From positions 1 to 64,000 of the forward strand of contig JABANP010000036.1 in assembly GCA_013115135.1 (NCBI GenBank): a stretch of 64,000 bases of DNA, read 5' to 3'. The notes under the pieces are model-generated. The model ran no database searches. It saw only the letters and a list, made by a program, of their open reading frames with translations, and was not told where the DNA came from. This stretch comes from Perkinsus olseni (taxonomy: Eukaryota; Perkinsozoa; Perkinsida; Perkinsidae). Shown here in pieces: positions 1-10,173 of this stretch; position 1 is the stretch's first letter; every line of letters begins with the position of its first letter. Made by a program: the position numbers and the translations under genes.

Positions 1-307
1 GGGGACTTGATCGATAGGCCAAAAATAACTATAGCTTCTTGTCGGACGGAACTGCTGAACCCAAAGTCGGGGACGGTCTTGAGACGATGACGGAATAGAC
101 GAGTAGACGGGGGTATAGAGTCACGAGCGGGGGCTCTAAAAAAACTATCTGCTTCACAGCAACAGTTCTAACCAATAGTATCTCACGCTAGGCGCGACAC
201 AATAAAACGGCTAGATACGTGACGTAGCTAAACGTCACGGTTGTGACGGTCACAGACAAGTAAGGAGCGCTCGCCCACCTCGATCTCCCTTAGGGGTGAT
301 CGACACA
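1..307 (-). repeat. 3' LTR of the BEL/Pao-like element (4 bases cut off)
   Basis: Near-identical direct repeat of 6286-6595. Inner boundary inferred from the end of identity at 307-309 and the TG dinucleotide on the minus strand. The bases just inside (310-345) are only weakly purine-rich on the minus strand, so a polypurine tract is not convincing. Confidence 0.88.
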
Positions 308-411
308 CCATAGAACCTAGTACCGGAGGTACTACCCCATGGCATGCGCGGGTAAAAAAATAAAAATGCATGAATATACGAAAAATGAATGAAAGGATAC
401 TTCATCAATTA

Positions 412-660
412 TCATAATCCCTCAGCTCCTCTGATCTCGGCCAGGAGGTGCTCATCCAGTAAATCTTGAATAATGATATCGTCAGTAAGCTCCTGGGCGA
501 CGTCCTCCCCGGGAGCAGCAGGCACTGAGGGAGCCTCGTCGATAACAGCATCAGGGTTGACCATGTTCTCAGCAACCTCGTGGGGGTCGGCCATAAGGAT
601 ATCGTCGTCGGCAGCTTCAGATTCCTGGTAGGAGTCGATGAAGTCCCTCAGAAGGTACAT
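412..660 (-). CDS. Small acidic ORF at the 3' end of the BEL/Pao-like element
   Basis: An 82-residue ATG-initiated frame rich in Asp and Glu, lying between the integrase C terminus and the 3' LTR. It may be the C-terminal tail of Pol in another frame or a separate accessory ORF. No domain is recognised. Its position inside the LTR pair makes it part of the element, not a host gene. Confidence 0.4.
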   Translation of the reverse strand: MYLLRDFIDSYQESEAADDDILMADPHEVAENMVNPDAVIDEAPSVPAAPGEDVAQELTDDIIIQDLLDEHLLAEIRGAEGL

Positions 661-701
661 AGGGCTTGAGGTTGAAGAACGTCTCTGAATATCTTAGAGG
701 C

Positions 702-2111
702 TTACCTTCCGGGGTAGACAGGTAGTAAAACCGTACCGGCGTCAGACGCTGCCGTCACCCTGTACGGCCCTACCCACGAGGAAGCCTGTTTCATAGACCC
801 GCGACGGAACCTCCATACCAGATCTCCGACTTGGTGGTCTAGACGTTGGCTTCTAGGCATCGGTAGCTTGGAGACCCTCTGACGAATACGGTCGGACCGT
901 TCGAGCCACAACAACCAAAAAAATCCTTCATGGAGTCACAACGCCTGGCAGCTACCTCGTCAGCCATAGTCCTTAGGTCTTCCCTTAGGTACTCCTTCTG
1001 GGGATCGGTCAACGATACAGAGGGTAGCCACTGCTGCAACTTGTCAATAGTCACCTGGTAGTTAATATCAGAAGAGGGAGCTCCTGGATACCCTCGGACG
1101 TCGACAAAAGTGCAACTCGTGAGCCGAGAGGCCACCAAGAGAATCTAGAGGGATCTTGTTCAAGGCACCAACGCTATCCGCAACGATAGTCGCCAAGGGA
1201 GTAGGATCGGGGTTGCCTTCTTCTTCACGGAGTCGACAGCGTATCTGTTGTAATAACAAACCATGAAAAACGCTCGTGGAACCCTCCATAGCTCCTGGCC
1301 TCTCGAGGTAACCAGCAGTTTGCCACAGACCACTTGCGACAGAACGACAGATACTTCTCACTGGTGAAGACCACTCCAGGGTCGCTCACTAGTACAGACG
1401 GGGTGCCCATGGTGGCGAAGTTGTGGGACAAGGCGTCCAGAGTATTGTCGATGTTGGGGCATCGACCACACGGTAGTCCAGGTTGAAGCTCACGGGGTCG
1501 AGGAGAGTTAAGACCCACCTTTTCTCCCCTCGGTCATAGAGAGGTCCTTGATAATCGACGACCCTGACCTGACCCACGTCAAAGCTCATACCTACAGGCC
1601 GAGTTACAGCATTCTTGCTGCGGTAGGCTCTCCGGCACCGGGACAGCTGGCAAGGGCGGCAATGGGCTACCAGGCGGCGGAGATGACTTCTAATCTTCGG
1701 CGTGTAGTAGTGAGCTTGATAAAGGCTGAGAACTTTGCTGGCTGAGACATGCCCCAATGAGTGATGTAGATCTCGCAGCAGCGTCAAGACTTCCTTACAA
1801 ACCGGTAGCACTGGTAAGGAGACCTCTGCCCTCGTCCTGTCGTTGACTAAACTGGTGACACCAGTGTAGTGCAACACGCCGTCGACCAGACAATAACACC
1901 GCAAGTTAGGAGCCTTCTCGTTGTCCGGACCAGCTCGCAAAGTAGCAATGATAGCCCTAGTCTTGAGATGTCGTTGTTGAAGATCCTTGATGGTAGACTC
2001 GTCGAAGAAGTTAGCCAAGTCTTGTACACGAGGGTCGGAATTGCGGGTGTCAACTTCAATGGGGGCACAAACTCTGCAGTCATCTTCGGCTGGCTGATCT
2101 GTCGGCGACAA
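702..2111 (-). pseudogene. Integrase region of the BEL/Pao-like element, frame-broken
   Basis: The N-terminal zinc-finger region is visible around 1780-1830 (HHSLGH followed by CRPCQLSRC), an HHCC arrangement. The catalytic core follows with VVDYQGPL, then SDPGVVF and a GAMEGS segment at the positions expected for the D,D,E residues, but these sit in at least three frames. The C-terminal part at 702-914 contains QVGDLVW and WVGPYRV, a GPY/F-type module. Integrase inserts the reverse-transcribed copy into the host chromosome. Several frame changes between 1068 and 1520 make this copy unlikely to give an active enzyme unless the breaks are assembly errors. Confidence 0.75.
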
Positions 2112-3831
2112 GGGAGAAGTCGACGTAGGTACATAGGTAAAATCCCCAACAACCGCGGCCTTCGAGGCCTCCCTTAACCTCGTCCGGAGAGGGGATGACT
2201 GGTAACTCCCCAGAGGTCAATGGACGACTTCCAGCATCGGCGGGGTTGAGGGTACCGGGCACATGGAGTACACGTAGGTCGACTTTGGACTCCACCAACT
2301 TACGGAGAACTTCGGCCGTGTCCTGGAGGCGGCGAGACTCCAGGGGAGTGATGAGCTTAAGTCTGAGCCCCGATGCCTTTCTTCTCAACCGGTAGATGGA
2401 GACCTCTGAGTCCGTGTAGAAGTAAACCTTCTGAACCACCGTTGACAGGTCTCGACGAGAGAGCTTAGCCACCTGGGTAACGTACTCAGAAACCAAGTGT
2501 ACTGCATCACAAAGGCTCACACACTCCTTCTTTGGTATCGACCACCGCTGTTGAGCCACAGTCCACAAGTGACTCATCGCATAAATGCGGTTGAAGGAGG
2601 CGTCATAGAAGGACACCGATGACGCATCTCCCGAAGCATCACAAAAACAGTGGATGACCGACAGGTCAACGTACCTCGGGCGCGACGTGGTTGTGGGAGC
2701 TGACGCCTTGATTCCGATGGCTAGGGTCACCAGCTTAGCAGCGAGGGAAGACTCGACCAAATCGTCCCACCCGACGGAACTGCTGCAGGCTTTTCTAACC
2801 ATAGCTCGAAGAGCGACAGCGTACTCCACACCGAGTCCCAACGGGTCGTAGAAGGCCATGGCGATCTTAAAGCACTGACGTCGAGATAACCCCTTCGAAG
2901 ACAACAGACCTTCGGCCGGCTCGTAGATGACGGACAGGGAGTCGTGGGAGTACAAGTACCCAAGGTAAGTAGAAGGATCATGAGCCCAGGAGAGTAGTCT
3001 CTTAATCGCATTGGAGCCAAACCCATGCGAAGCCAAGCCGGAGTCAAGACGGTCAGCGTAGTACAGCGCCTCTTCCTTGGTTTCACCCCCTAGCGTGGGT
3101 GTCGTCAACGTAGATACCAACATGGCTGGACACGGGCTCCTGATAGTCCGTGGCCACAGTGCTCTTGTGCGAGTCGTCGGGCCCTAGAGTCTTGTGAAGG
3201 GCGACCTTGAGGCCGTCATAACAGTCGATAAGTTGCGAGACAACCGAGTCAAAGTTCACGGCTTCTTCTCGTGTAATGAACCCATCATCATAGTCCATGA
3301 AGACAACGGAGCTCTGTAGACTCTGCACCAGCGCCGACGGGGCGAAGTTGCCCCCCGAAGTTCATGACCACCCACCGGACCGGAGACAATTGACTGCCAA
3401 CGGCGATGTACATGCCGAAGTAGCGGGTGTCCTCGTGCCTTAAGGCGATACAGTGGAAGGCCTTAGTGAGGTCGCCGAACACGACGTGCTTCCCAGTCCC
3501 TCATCATGTGCAAGTTCCAAAGCAAAGTCGTCGGAAAGTACTTGTCGGAAGGCGGGCCTCCGGTTCTGCAGAGGTCGTTAAGGACCTCGGAAGGGTCGAC
3601 CACCAACCTCACCTTGGTTGACTTCGCCTGTTTACGGATAACGGGGAAGCACGGCAGGTAGCTGACCACGTCCTCATCGGCAGGCACGACGAACCCTTCC
3701 TCGACCAAGCCCCCTGACAACTTCAAGGTAGTCACTCCTCTCGCTAGCGGAGAGGCGAGCGTCCGTAGAAAAGGCCCTTCGAGCCGCAGTAGAGTTATAA
3801 CCGCCAGTGGGCCTGTCATCCCCATTTCCAT
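2080..3831 (-). pseudogene. Reverse transcriptase and RNase H of the BEL/Pao-like element
   Basis: Reverse transcriptase motifs occur in order: KVRLVVDPSEVLND near 3630, DLTKAFHCIALRHED near 3450, and the catalytic YVDD near 3105. They are split across frames covering 3463-3831, 3288-3482, 3083-3328 and 2080-3123. RNase H follows in the last frame: FCDASGDASSVSFYDAS, KKECVSL, YTDSEVS and HVPGTLNPADAGSR match the D-E-D-D spacing seen in Pao-type RNase H. The enzyme would copy element RNA into DNA and remove the RNA strand. The frame switches indicate decay or sequence error. Confidence 0.8.
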
Positions 3832-4216
3832 GGGACGTGCAAGACGAAACGACCCAATTTAGATCTGGGCGTCGGAGGGGCGAGATCCCAGGTGAAGTCG
3901 TCAGAGTCGTGCCCCTCGTGGGTAGGGATCACAGAAGGCACCACAGCACCCGCGGTTAGTTCCTTGGACTGGTCGGAGGGAAACTGGGAAGTCACGATGT
4001 CAGTGGCCAAGTCATCAGGAAGTACGGGGGTGGAAGTAGATTCGGCCGTGGTGCTGAGGGCTAAGTTGCAGAGCTCGACTACACCTTGCAGGGCAGGGTC
4101 CACCGGTTTGCTGCTAGACGTAGGTCTCCCAAGATTGTATAGTTGCTGAGTGATACCGTTCGCTCCCTGCCTCGAAGATGAGCCGACTCTTGCCAACCAA
4201 CCACACCGCATCTAGC

Positions 4217-4456
4217 TCACGCAGGAAGGACGCACTCAGGATGACCTGCCGAGTCAGGTCCTGTGCGGAGACTAGAAAGTCTAGATACACCACCCGTCCT
4301 TGAGGTAGATACACCGGCAAATTCTTGATAATGCCCTTGACGGAAGGACGAGACCAGTCGGCCGTGGTGAGGGTCAGGGGTAGGTTGAAGGTCTACCAAC
4401 CCCAAGTCCTTCAGCACCGAAGACGAGAGAACGGATATCTGGGCACCGGTGTCCAC
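4217..4456 (-). pseudogene. Retroviral-type aspartic protease domain
   Basis: The frame begins MDTGAQISVLSSSVL, the active-site DTGA motif of retropepsins, located between the Gag zinc knuckles and reverse transcriptase as expected for Pol order. The following flap and C-terminal region continue in neighbouring frames to about 4114. It would cleave the Gag-Pol polyprotein. Confidence 0.72.
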
Positions 4457-4570
4457 GAGGGCCTGATAGGGGTAGTAGACCGACCGAGGGTGACTGTGAG
4501 GACCGGGTCTTCCACGGACATAGGACTTAGGCTGACGGCAGAGATAACCCGCGAAGAGGGCGTCGGAGCT

Positions 4571-6240
4571 TTACAGGCCCAAGGTCCATGGTGACGCCTT
4601 TCCGCACCGGCCACAATCCTTCCCGTAGGTGTCGAAGTCTTGGGGGCATAGTTGATAGTCAGAGTGCTTCAATCCGCAGAACGGACAGCGGATCTCAGGG
4701 CGATCAAGTTGTTGACAACAGGAAATGGCGGTGTGACCTCCTTCACTACTCAAGCACCTTCCACACTTGGCAGCTAGCACTGACTTGTTGTAGTCGTCAG
4801 CGAGGATCTTGGCGTCTTCTCGAAGGCGTTGACTCCTCGGAGGGAACTTGCGATATCCTCGCTTCTCAGGTAGGGCACCAGTTGAGATGTTACCACCAAT
4901 GTCTTTAGAGTAGTTGGAGCGATCTTCGTAACCATTCCACCGTTCCTTAGTGTCAGTGGAGAGAGCCGTAACCTTGACTTGTTTGTGATCCCAGTGAGTC
5001 TCGCACCATGCTTGAACACACTCGATCATCTTAGGGAAGGGCATAGAACCAACCTGACGGTAACCTCTCTCGTTTAGATAAACTTGACAGGCGTGAGGTA
5101 AAGCTTGATACAGTCTGCATCTCTGCTCCTGGTCCGACAAGCGCTCTATCCCTCTCGACTTAGCCAACTGCCTGCCGACGCTATCGAAGGTAGAGTAAAA
5201 CTCCAACCAGGTAGACCCTTTCGACAACCATTGTGAAGACCAGCGCTCCTCCAACCGGTCTCCGTCCAATCCCGCATAGGTTCTCTCCAAAAAGGACCAG
5301 ACTTGCTCAGAGCATTCCAGCCAGTAAGGAGAATCCGAGCCCAAAGGGTCGGAGAACCTTGCCATGTCAACCTCATTGTCGGCTCCTCGTACCCATCCAA
5401 GAGCCGTTGGATGGACTCCGATAAGTTGTGCTTGAGGATAAAATAGCGAGAGCACGGATCAGCCCATTTGTACTCCGCCGAGCAGGTGAGTTTGTTGCGG
5501 AACTCCAGGAGGCTGCAAGAGTCACCAGAGCCCTTCCAAGGCTGACCAAGGACGTGCTTCATCCAGGCCACATCATTGTAGATCTTCTTAACGTCACTAC
5601 GGGTACCTTTCTTCTTCCAACCATGTGAGTAGTACCAGTCATTGTCGGAATTATGGTATCTCGATGTATCTTCATAATGATGATAATACGAAGTATAGTC
5701 GACCAGGTTAACTCTCGGGCTCGACGACCCAGAACCGGTCGGTTGGTCACCACTAGCAGTGTCAGTAGGTGGACCGACGGCGGGGTTTGGTGGTACTACA
5801 GCTGGAGAGGTAGCCGTGATAGACGTGTGGGGGAGGTTGACCGTAGCAGGTAAAATGGGATTAGTGTTACCAGCGGTCTCTTGAGGTGGCGCACTGGAGG
5901 AGGTAGACGTCTGGCCTGCGGGGTTGGTGGCAGGTAAGGTGGCATTAGTGTTACCAGTGGTCTCTTGAGGTGGCGTACTGGAGGAGGTAGACGTCTGGCC
6001 CGTGGGGTTGGTGGCCGGTAAGGTGGCATTAGTGTTACCAGTGGTCTCTTGAGGTGGCGTACTAGTGGAGGTAGACGTCTGGCCTGCGAGGCTGTTGTTG
6101 GCGGGGTCGTTGTTGACCAAATGTTGAACCGAAGCTTGGGGTGGAGGTATCTGACTGCCTTCTGGAGTAGAGTCATTGACGGGGTCATTAGGGACAGGTA
6201 CGTTGACGGGGTCGTTGAGACGAGGACTTCTTCTTGACAT
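4571..6240 (-). pseudogene. Gag of the BEL/Pao-like element
   Basis: The ATG at 6240 opens a Pro/Thr/Ser/Asn-rich N-terminal region with three 84-bp tandem repeats (about 5870-6120), each encoding 28 residues containing PPQETTGNTN. The frame shifts near 5400, and the second part (4571-5455) holds the capsid-like region and Cys/His motifs near the C terminus: CGRCLSSEGGH and CPFCGLKHSDYQLC, the latter a CCHC zinc knuckle. These are nucleocapsid features that bind element RNA. The frame break at 5146-5455 could be decay, programmed frameshifting or an assembly indel. Confidence 0.75.
5870..6121 (-). repeat. 84-bp tandem repeat, three units, inside Gag
   Basis: The marker ggtctcttgaggtggc starts at 5875, 5959 and 6043, an exact 84-bp period. 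The period is a multiple of three, so the Gag frame is kept and each unit encodes a 28-residue Thr/Ser/Pro-rich block. Units differ by a few substitutions. Confidence 0.88.
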
Positions 6241-6281
6241 GATGAATCTGCGTTGTTGATCTCGGTAGAATATGTCGTACG

Positions 6282-6595
6282 TGCAGGGGACTTGATCGAT
6301 AGGCCAAAAATAACTATAGCTTCTTGTCGGACGGAACTGCTGAACTCAAAGTCGGGGACGGTCTTGAGACGATGACGGAATAGACGAGTAGACGGGGGGT
6401 ATAGAGTCACGAGCGGGGGGCTCTAAAAAAACTATCTGCTTCACAGCAACAGTTCTAACCAATAGTATCTCACGCTAGGCGCGACACAATAAAACGGCTA
6501 GATACGTGACGTAGCTAAACGTCACGGTTGTGACGGTCACAGACAAGTAAGGAGCGCTCGCCCACCTCGATCTCCCTTAGGGGGTGATCGACACA
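6282..6595 (-). repeat. 5' LTR of the BEL/Pao-like element
   Basis: 314-bp copy with TG..CA ends on the minus strand. The Gag start codon at 6240 lies about 40 bases downstream of its inner end, leaving room only for a short leader and primer-binding site at 6241-6281. Confidence 0.88.
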
Positions 6596-7072
6596 CCGTG
6601 CTACTCGCTCTCGAGCGGAACCGCTTGGGGAATTCTGAGCTGCTCAGAACTTCGACGTACATAAGCATCACGACAGGCAGGGATATAATTAGGACAGGAA
6701 AGGACCTAGCACCGGTGCAGCACCATTCAAGGAACACCGGCGGTGTTCCATTGAATCCACAGCGCCCTCAACACTCCAACGGGCTGACTCGGCCTCTGCA
6801 GCAGAGGATGTAACACAGCGAGAGCAGAGGCTCTGCTCCCGCTGTGTTACATCGCATACCACCTCTTCCATGCCTCCCTCGGTCCGTCATACCATAAGCG
6901 GCACTCGAGTGTCCACATTGAATCCTCGCCTCTACTTCCCTTCAAGAGAAGGATTATCCAGCGATATGTGGTTGTCGGCCGACAGCGGACCATTGTGGTA
7001 GGGCTCATGGCTGTACTGAGGCGCCTCCGCTGCCGTTGTGCGTCTGCGTGCTAGTGTACGCAGACACAAGGC
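6596..7072. other. Spacer between two LTR elements with a strong hairpin
   Basis: No gene is recognised. The segment holds several inverted repeats, the strongest at 6807-6853. A second small hairpin at about 7042-7063 (gtctgcgt / acgcagac) abuts the left LTR of the next element. Confidence 0.5.
6807..6853. repeat. 47-bp near-perfect palindrome
   Basis: gatgtaacacagcg (6807-6820) is perfectly inverted at 6840-6853, and the centre gagcagag / ctctgctc is itself inverted. DNA cruciform, RNA hairpin or remnant of an inverted-repeat element are all possible. Confidence 0.85.
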
Positions 7073-7317
7073 TGTTATAGGCTGTAGTTAGGCCTTGTGT
7101 CTCTTAAGGCTAAGTCACTCTGAGTGCACCAGTGTGAGCCTAGCTTCCTTACTTACTATTAGGTGTGAGAGGCTGAGAATGGCTATCCTTACACCATTGA
7201 TTGCAGTTGCGCTGTCTCGCCATTAGCTATGCTCTCTACACAGTTGCACGCATACGTTAAGAGGCTTTCTGCGCCTTGGAGAAGCTTTTGGTTGGGAGTC
7301 AATACAGGCACGCAACA
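7073..7317 (+). repeat. 5' LTR of the Gag-integrase element
   Basis: 245 bp, four mismatches to 9188-9432. TGTT..AACA termini. Confidence 0.92.
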
Positions 7318-7320
7318 TCT

Positions 7321-7338
7321 TGGTGCCCAGACCCAGGA
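7321..7338 (+). other. Putative primer-binding site
   Basis: tggtgcccagaccc starts three bases after the 5' LTR. It begins TGG, as expected for pairing with the CCA end of a tRNA. The tRNA is not identified. Confidence 0.55.
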
Positions 7339-7376
7339 ACGACTCCCGGTAGTTCGACATTGTGTTCAACGACTTT

Positions 7377-7403
7377 GGTCTTCGTTAACAGTTAACGAAG
7401 ACC
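7377..7403. repeat. 27-bp perfect palindrome in the element leader
   Basis: ggtcttcgttaac, a single central a, then its exact inverse. A further small inverted repeat (aacacag / ctgtgtt) follows at 7404-7420. It sits between the primer-binding site and the Gag start codon, where packaging or dimerisation hairpins often lie. Confidence 0.85.
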
Positions 7404-7427
7404 AACACAGTTACTGTGTTGTGATTC

Positions 7428-7811
7428 ATGGCAGAAATCGAGGAGCAGTCGAAGACGGTCGCGCCGTGCCCAACTTTCTCGGGTGATGATGGCAATCAGT
7501 CGGGTTCACAACTTGACCCCTCTCTTGGGTTTGAAAGGTGGCACTCTAAGTTCTGCACATACTTGCAGCTCAAGGGTATTACTGATCCGGGTCCACAAGC
7601 TCCTGAAGGAGATCGAAATCGATTTGAGGCTAAGCGTGTGGGTCACTTGAAGAACTTCCTCCGAGGGAGTGCATCCAACTTGGTATACGGCTTGAGTCAT
7701 GCTGATCAGGGTTCGTACAATCGTATTCTGGCAGCATTGCGTGAGGCCTATAGTTTAAACCCACACACTGCATGGCAAGCGTTTAAAAGCCGAGTATTAC
7801 GCTGGTCATGA
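7428..7811 (+). CDS. Truncated Gag of the second retroelement
   Basis: ATG at 7428 opens a 127-residue frame. Segments such as FERWHSKFCTYLQLKGI and KRVGHLKNFLRGSA resemble the start of Ty3/copia-type capsid domains (W, L-rich helices). It stops at 7811, shortly before the integrase frame begins, with no nucleocapsid zinc knuckle. The abrupt change suggests an internal deletion joined gag to integrase. Function in isolation is unknown. Confidence 0.6.
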   Translation: MAEIEEQSKTVAPCPTFSGDDGNQSGSQLDPSLGFERWHSKFCTYLQLKGITDPGPQAPEGDRNRFEAKRVGHLKNFLRGSASNLVYGLSHADQGSYNRILAALREAYSLNPHTAWQAFKSRVLRWS

Positions 7812-7884
7812 GAAGCATTTCCCCTCCTCGGATGAGTTATTAGCTGCAAATTCTGCGGTCACTAGGCCTTTTCTTGACAGTGGA

Positions 7885-9144
7885 GTGAGTGAGGATTCTG
7901 ATGGGTTTCTCTGGCATCGAGGACTTCTGTATCTGCCGTCGGTCTTTCGAGAAGCTGTTATTAAAGGCGTTCATGAGAACCTGTTGCACTGTGGTTCTGC
8001 GGATGTTGAGATCTTCTTGAAGAAGGTTTACTCGTGGCCTCGTATGTCGGAGCAGATACGCTCGGTATTATCAATTTGTACTAATGCTGCGTGTGAGCGC
8101 AATAAGGTTAATCCGACTACTTTCACTCCAAGCTCTCCACGAAGGCTAGCATGGGATCGCTGGGTCTGTGTTGCTTGTGATGTCTTTCATTATGAGCAAC
8201 AGCCGATTTTGTCGGTGATTGATGAATATTCACGGTTTGCTGTTCTGCGATTATTACCAGAAGAGCGAGCTACCTATGCACTAGAAGGCCTTACTGAGGT
8301 CTTCAATATTCCCTTTCCTCGGTTACCCATTATTTCTGAGATCTGACCGTGGGATTTTTACGGGAATTCGTCAGCAGTTGAAGAATGTAGGAGTGAGGCT
8401 AGTGTTTTAACCTCAGGTCATCGACCAACTGCTAATGCCATTGTTGAACGCCTACATTCAAGTCTACGATTGAAGTTGTCAGTCTTACCAAGTGATCAAC
8501 CACTTTCGTGCCGATTAATGATGACCGTTAATGCCTACAATAGATGTCCTCATGCCTCACTAGAAGGATCTTCCCCCGCTGAATGCTTGGTTGGCAAAAA
8601 TATCCGCACTGAGTTCTGCATGCCTGTGAAGGTTCCTCCCCCTGAGCCTTCTTCTGATTTGGTTGTCTTCCAAAAAGGTCAACTAGTATGGTTACTTAAA
8701 CCTAAAGCTGAAAGAAGATCTGGTGAGAGGTTCTACCCATATCAGTACGTGATTATAGAATGTTCTCCATATGCTTATAAGCTGGTTAGAAGTGATGGCC
8801 ATGGTAACCAAGTTACGGCCACTGTTGATAGATTAGTATTATGTCGACGTCAATCTCTCCATGAACCGGTTATCCCAGTGAATTCTCATTCGAGTAGTAG
8901 TACTACAAACGCTGATGACCCCATGAGCTCACTATTTGTGGATCCACTTATTTATGATGATACTAGTTCTGTCGATGAAGTTCAGCATGAGCATCTTCCT
9001 CAAGCGGATTCTCCCCAGGAAGATAACTTAGATGCTGATGATACAGTTCTACCTTCTCGCTCTCGGCATCCTCCAGTTCGCTTCGAACCTGGTGGTGATC
9101 CGAGACAAGTGTCTTTCGACAGTGAAGGTAATCGCATTGCTTAG
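7885..9144 (+). pseudogene. Integrase of the second retroelement, one frame break
   Basis: The first frame (7885-8346) holds an HHCC zinc finger (HENLLH then CTNAAC) and the first part of the catalytic core with VACDVFHYEQ and VIDEYSRF. Near 8340 the frame shifts; the next one continues with SDRGIF and IVERLHSSLRL, giving the second Asp and the catalytic Glu. The tail to 9144 carries a chromatin- or DNA-binding-like C-terminal domain (QLVWLLKP) followed by an acidic, Ser-rich end. The D,D,E residues are present but in two frames. Confidence 0.72.
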
Positions 9145-9171
9145 ATTCCCTGTTATGTTTGGCTTGGTACC

Positions 9172-9187
9172 AAACAGGGGGGCGAGA
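9172..9187 (+). other. Polypurine tract
   Basis: aaacaggggggcgaga directly precedes the 3' LTR, the standard position for plus-strand priming. Confidence 0.7.
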
Positions 9188-9432
9188 TGTTATAGGCTGT
9201 AGTTAGGCCTTGTGTCTCTTAAGGCTAAGTCACTCTGAGTGCACCAGTGTGAGCCTAGCTTCTTTACTTACTATTAGGTGTGAGAGGCTGAGAATGGCTA
9301 TCCTTACACCATTGATTGTAGTTGCGCTGTCTCGCCATTAGCTATGCTCTCTACACAGTTGCACGCATACGTTAAGAGGCTTTCTGCGCCTTGGAGAAGC
9401 CTTTGGTTGGGAGTCAATACAGGCACACAACA
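9188..9432 (+). repeat. 3' LTR of the Gag-integrase element
   Basis: 245-bp partner of 7073-7317. Confidence 0.92.
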
Positions 9433-10173
9433 AGCCTTTCTAGTGAGATCGCAACCTTATCGGGACATGTGGATGTCTCCCGTGCTCGCGTGCGTCTAGG
9501 CATGACGGAACTCCAGTCACGTAATGGGGCGTAGCCAATGCAGCCACTTCACCTCATGGCATACCTTTCGTACTACGCCAGCCTGGCGCTCGTCTCCGGT
9601 ACCGGCGAAAATACGCCCTTTCCCTGTCTTTCGCAGACTGGGAATCCAATTCCTCCAAGGTTTGGCCGTCCCGCCACCATCCTCGGCCGGGAAGACAATT
9701 ACTGATAACGTCACGGTGACGTGCTATGCGAAGCCAGGCAAGACAAGGTGGCATGGCCAAGTCTTGGCCGTATTGGGACCTTCTCTCCATGATCTTGTAG
9801 TGTCGTAAGCCGTCCTGATTGAGGCCTAGCTCACCATAACCTGACGAAGCAGCCCTGTGGTTCTGTGCTCTTGTCGGGGCGGCGTCACCTCGTTGTCTTC
9901 AACCTCAAATCGTGCAGGAACCAATTTAATGGGAAAGTTGCTGCTTGTCGTGGGTTAGGAATCATCGAAAAGTTCATGTCTGTCAAGAGCATGCGGAATC
10001 AGCAACCACGAATGATGGACGAGCATCTTTGCAGCGAGATGCCAAACTGATGTTTCTAGGCACATACGTGCGAGGCGCTTCACTGTCTCCTATCGAGTAC
10101 CCGAACCTTAGCTGTTCTGTCCACTTCATCTCTGATCATCCGGCTCCGCTACTCAGAACCGCACGTTCCACAA
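9433..10173. other. Region upstream of Cys-rich gene 1
   Basis: An open frame at 9524-9808 on the plus strand has no recognisable features and is not called. The 30 bases before 10174 are the likely 5' UTR of the next gene. Confidence 0.4.

Larger units (their letters stand above)
1..6595 (-). mobile_element. LTR retrotransposon, BEL/Pao-like, minus strand
   Basis: The first 307 bases match 6286-6595 almost perfectly: one substitution plus three one-base length differences, all in G runs. Read on the minus strand the repeat begins TGTGTCGATC and ends CCCCTGCA, so it has TG..CA ends. The right copy (6282-6595) is the 5' LTR. The left copy is the 3' LTR and lacks about 4 bases at the window edge. 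Between them, in minus order, lie Gag, an aspartic protease, reverse transcriptase with YVDD, RNase H, and integrase with zinc finger and GPY-like tail. That order fits Ty3 or BEL/Pao; the RNase H segment with NPADAGSR looks more Pao-like. Coding is split over many frames, so this copy is probably defective despite near-identical LTRs. Target-site duplication cannot be checked because the left flank lies outside. Confidence 0.9.
7073..9432 (+). mobile_element. Non-autonomous LTR retroelement carrying only Gag and integrase
   Basis: Two 245-bp direct repeats (7073-7317 and 9188-9432) differ at four positions, about 98% identity. Each starts TGTTATAG and ends AACA. A primer-binding-like site (tggtgcccagac, from 7321) lies three bases after the left LTR, and a purine tract (aaacaggggggcgaga, 9172-9187) abuts the right LTR. 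The interior encodes a Gag N-terminal part and an integrase but no protease, reverse transcriptase or RNase H, so it would need enzymes in trans. The five bases on either side (aaggc and agcct) do not match, so no target-site duplication is seen. Confidence 0.9.

Noticed and set aside
9524..9808. Plus-strand frame of 94 codons
   Set aside because: No domain, signal or paralogue, and a competing minus-strand frame of similar length.
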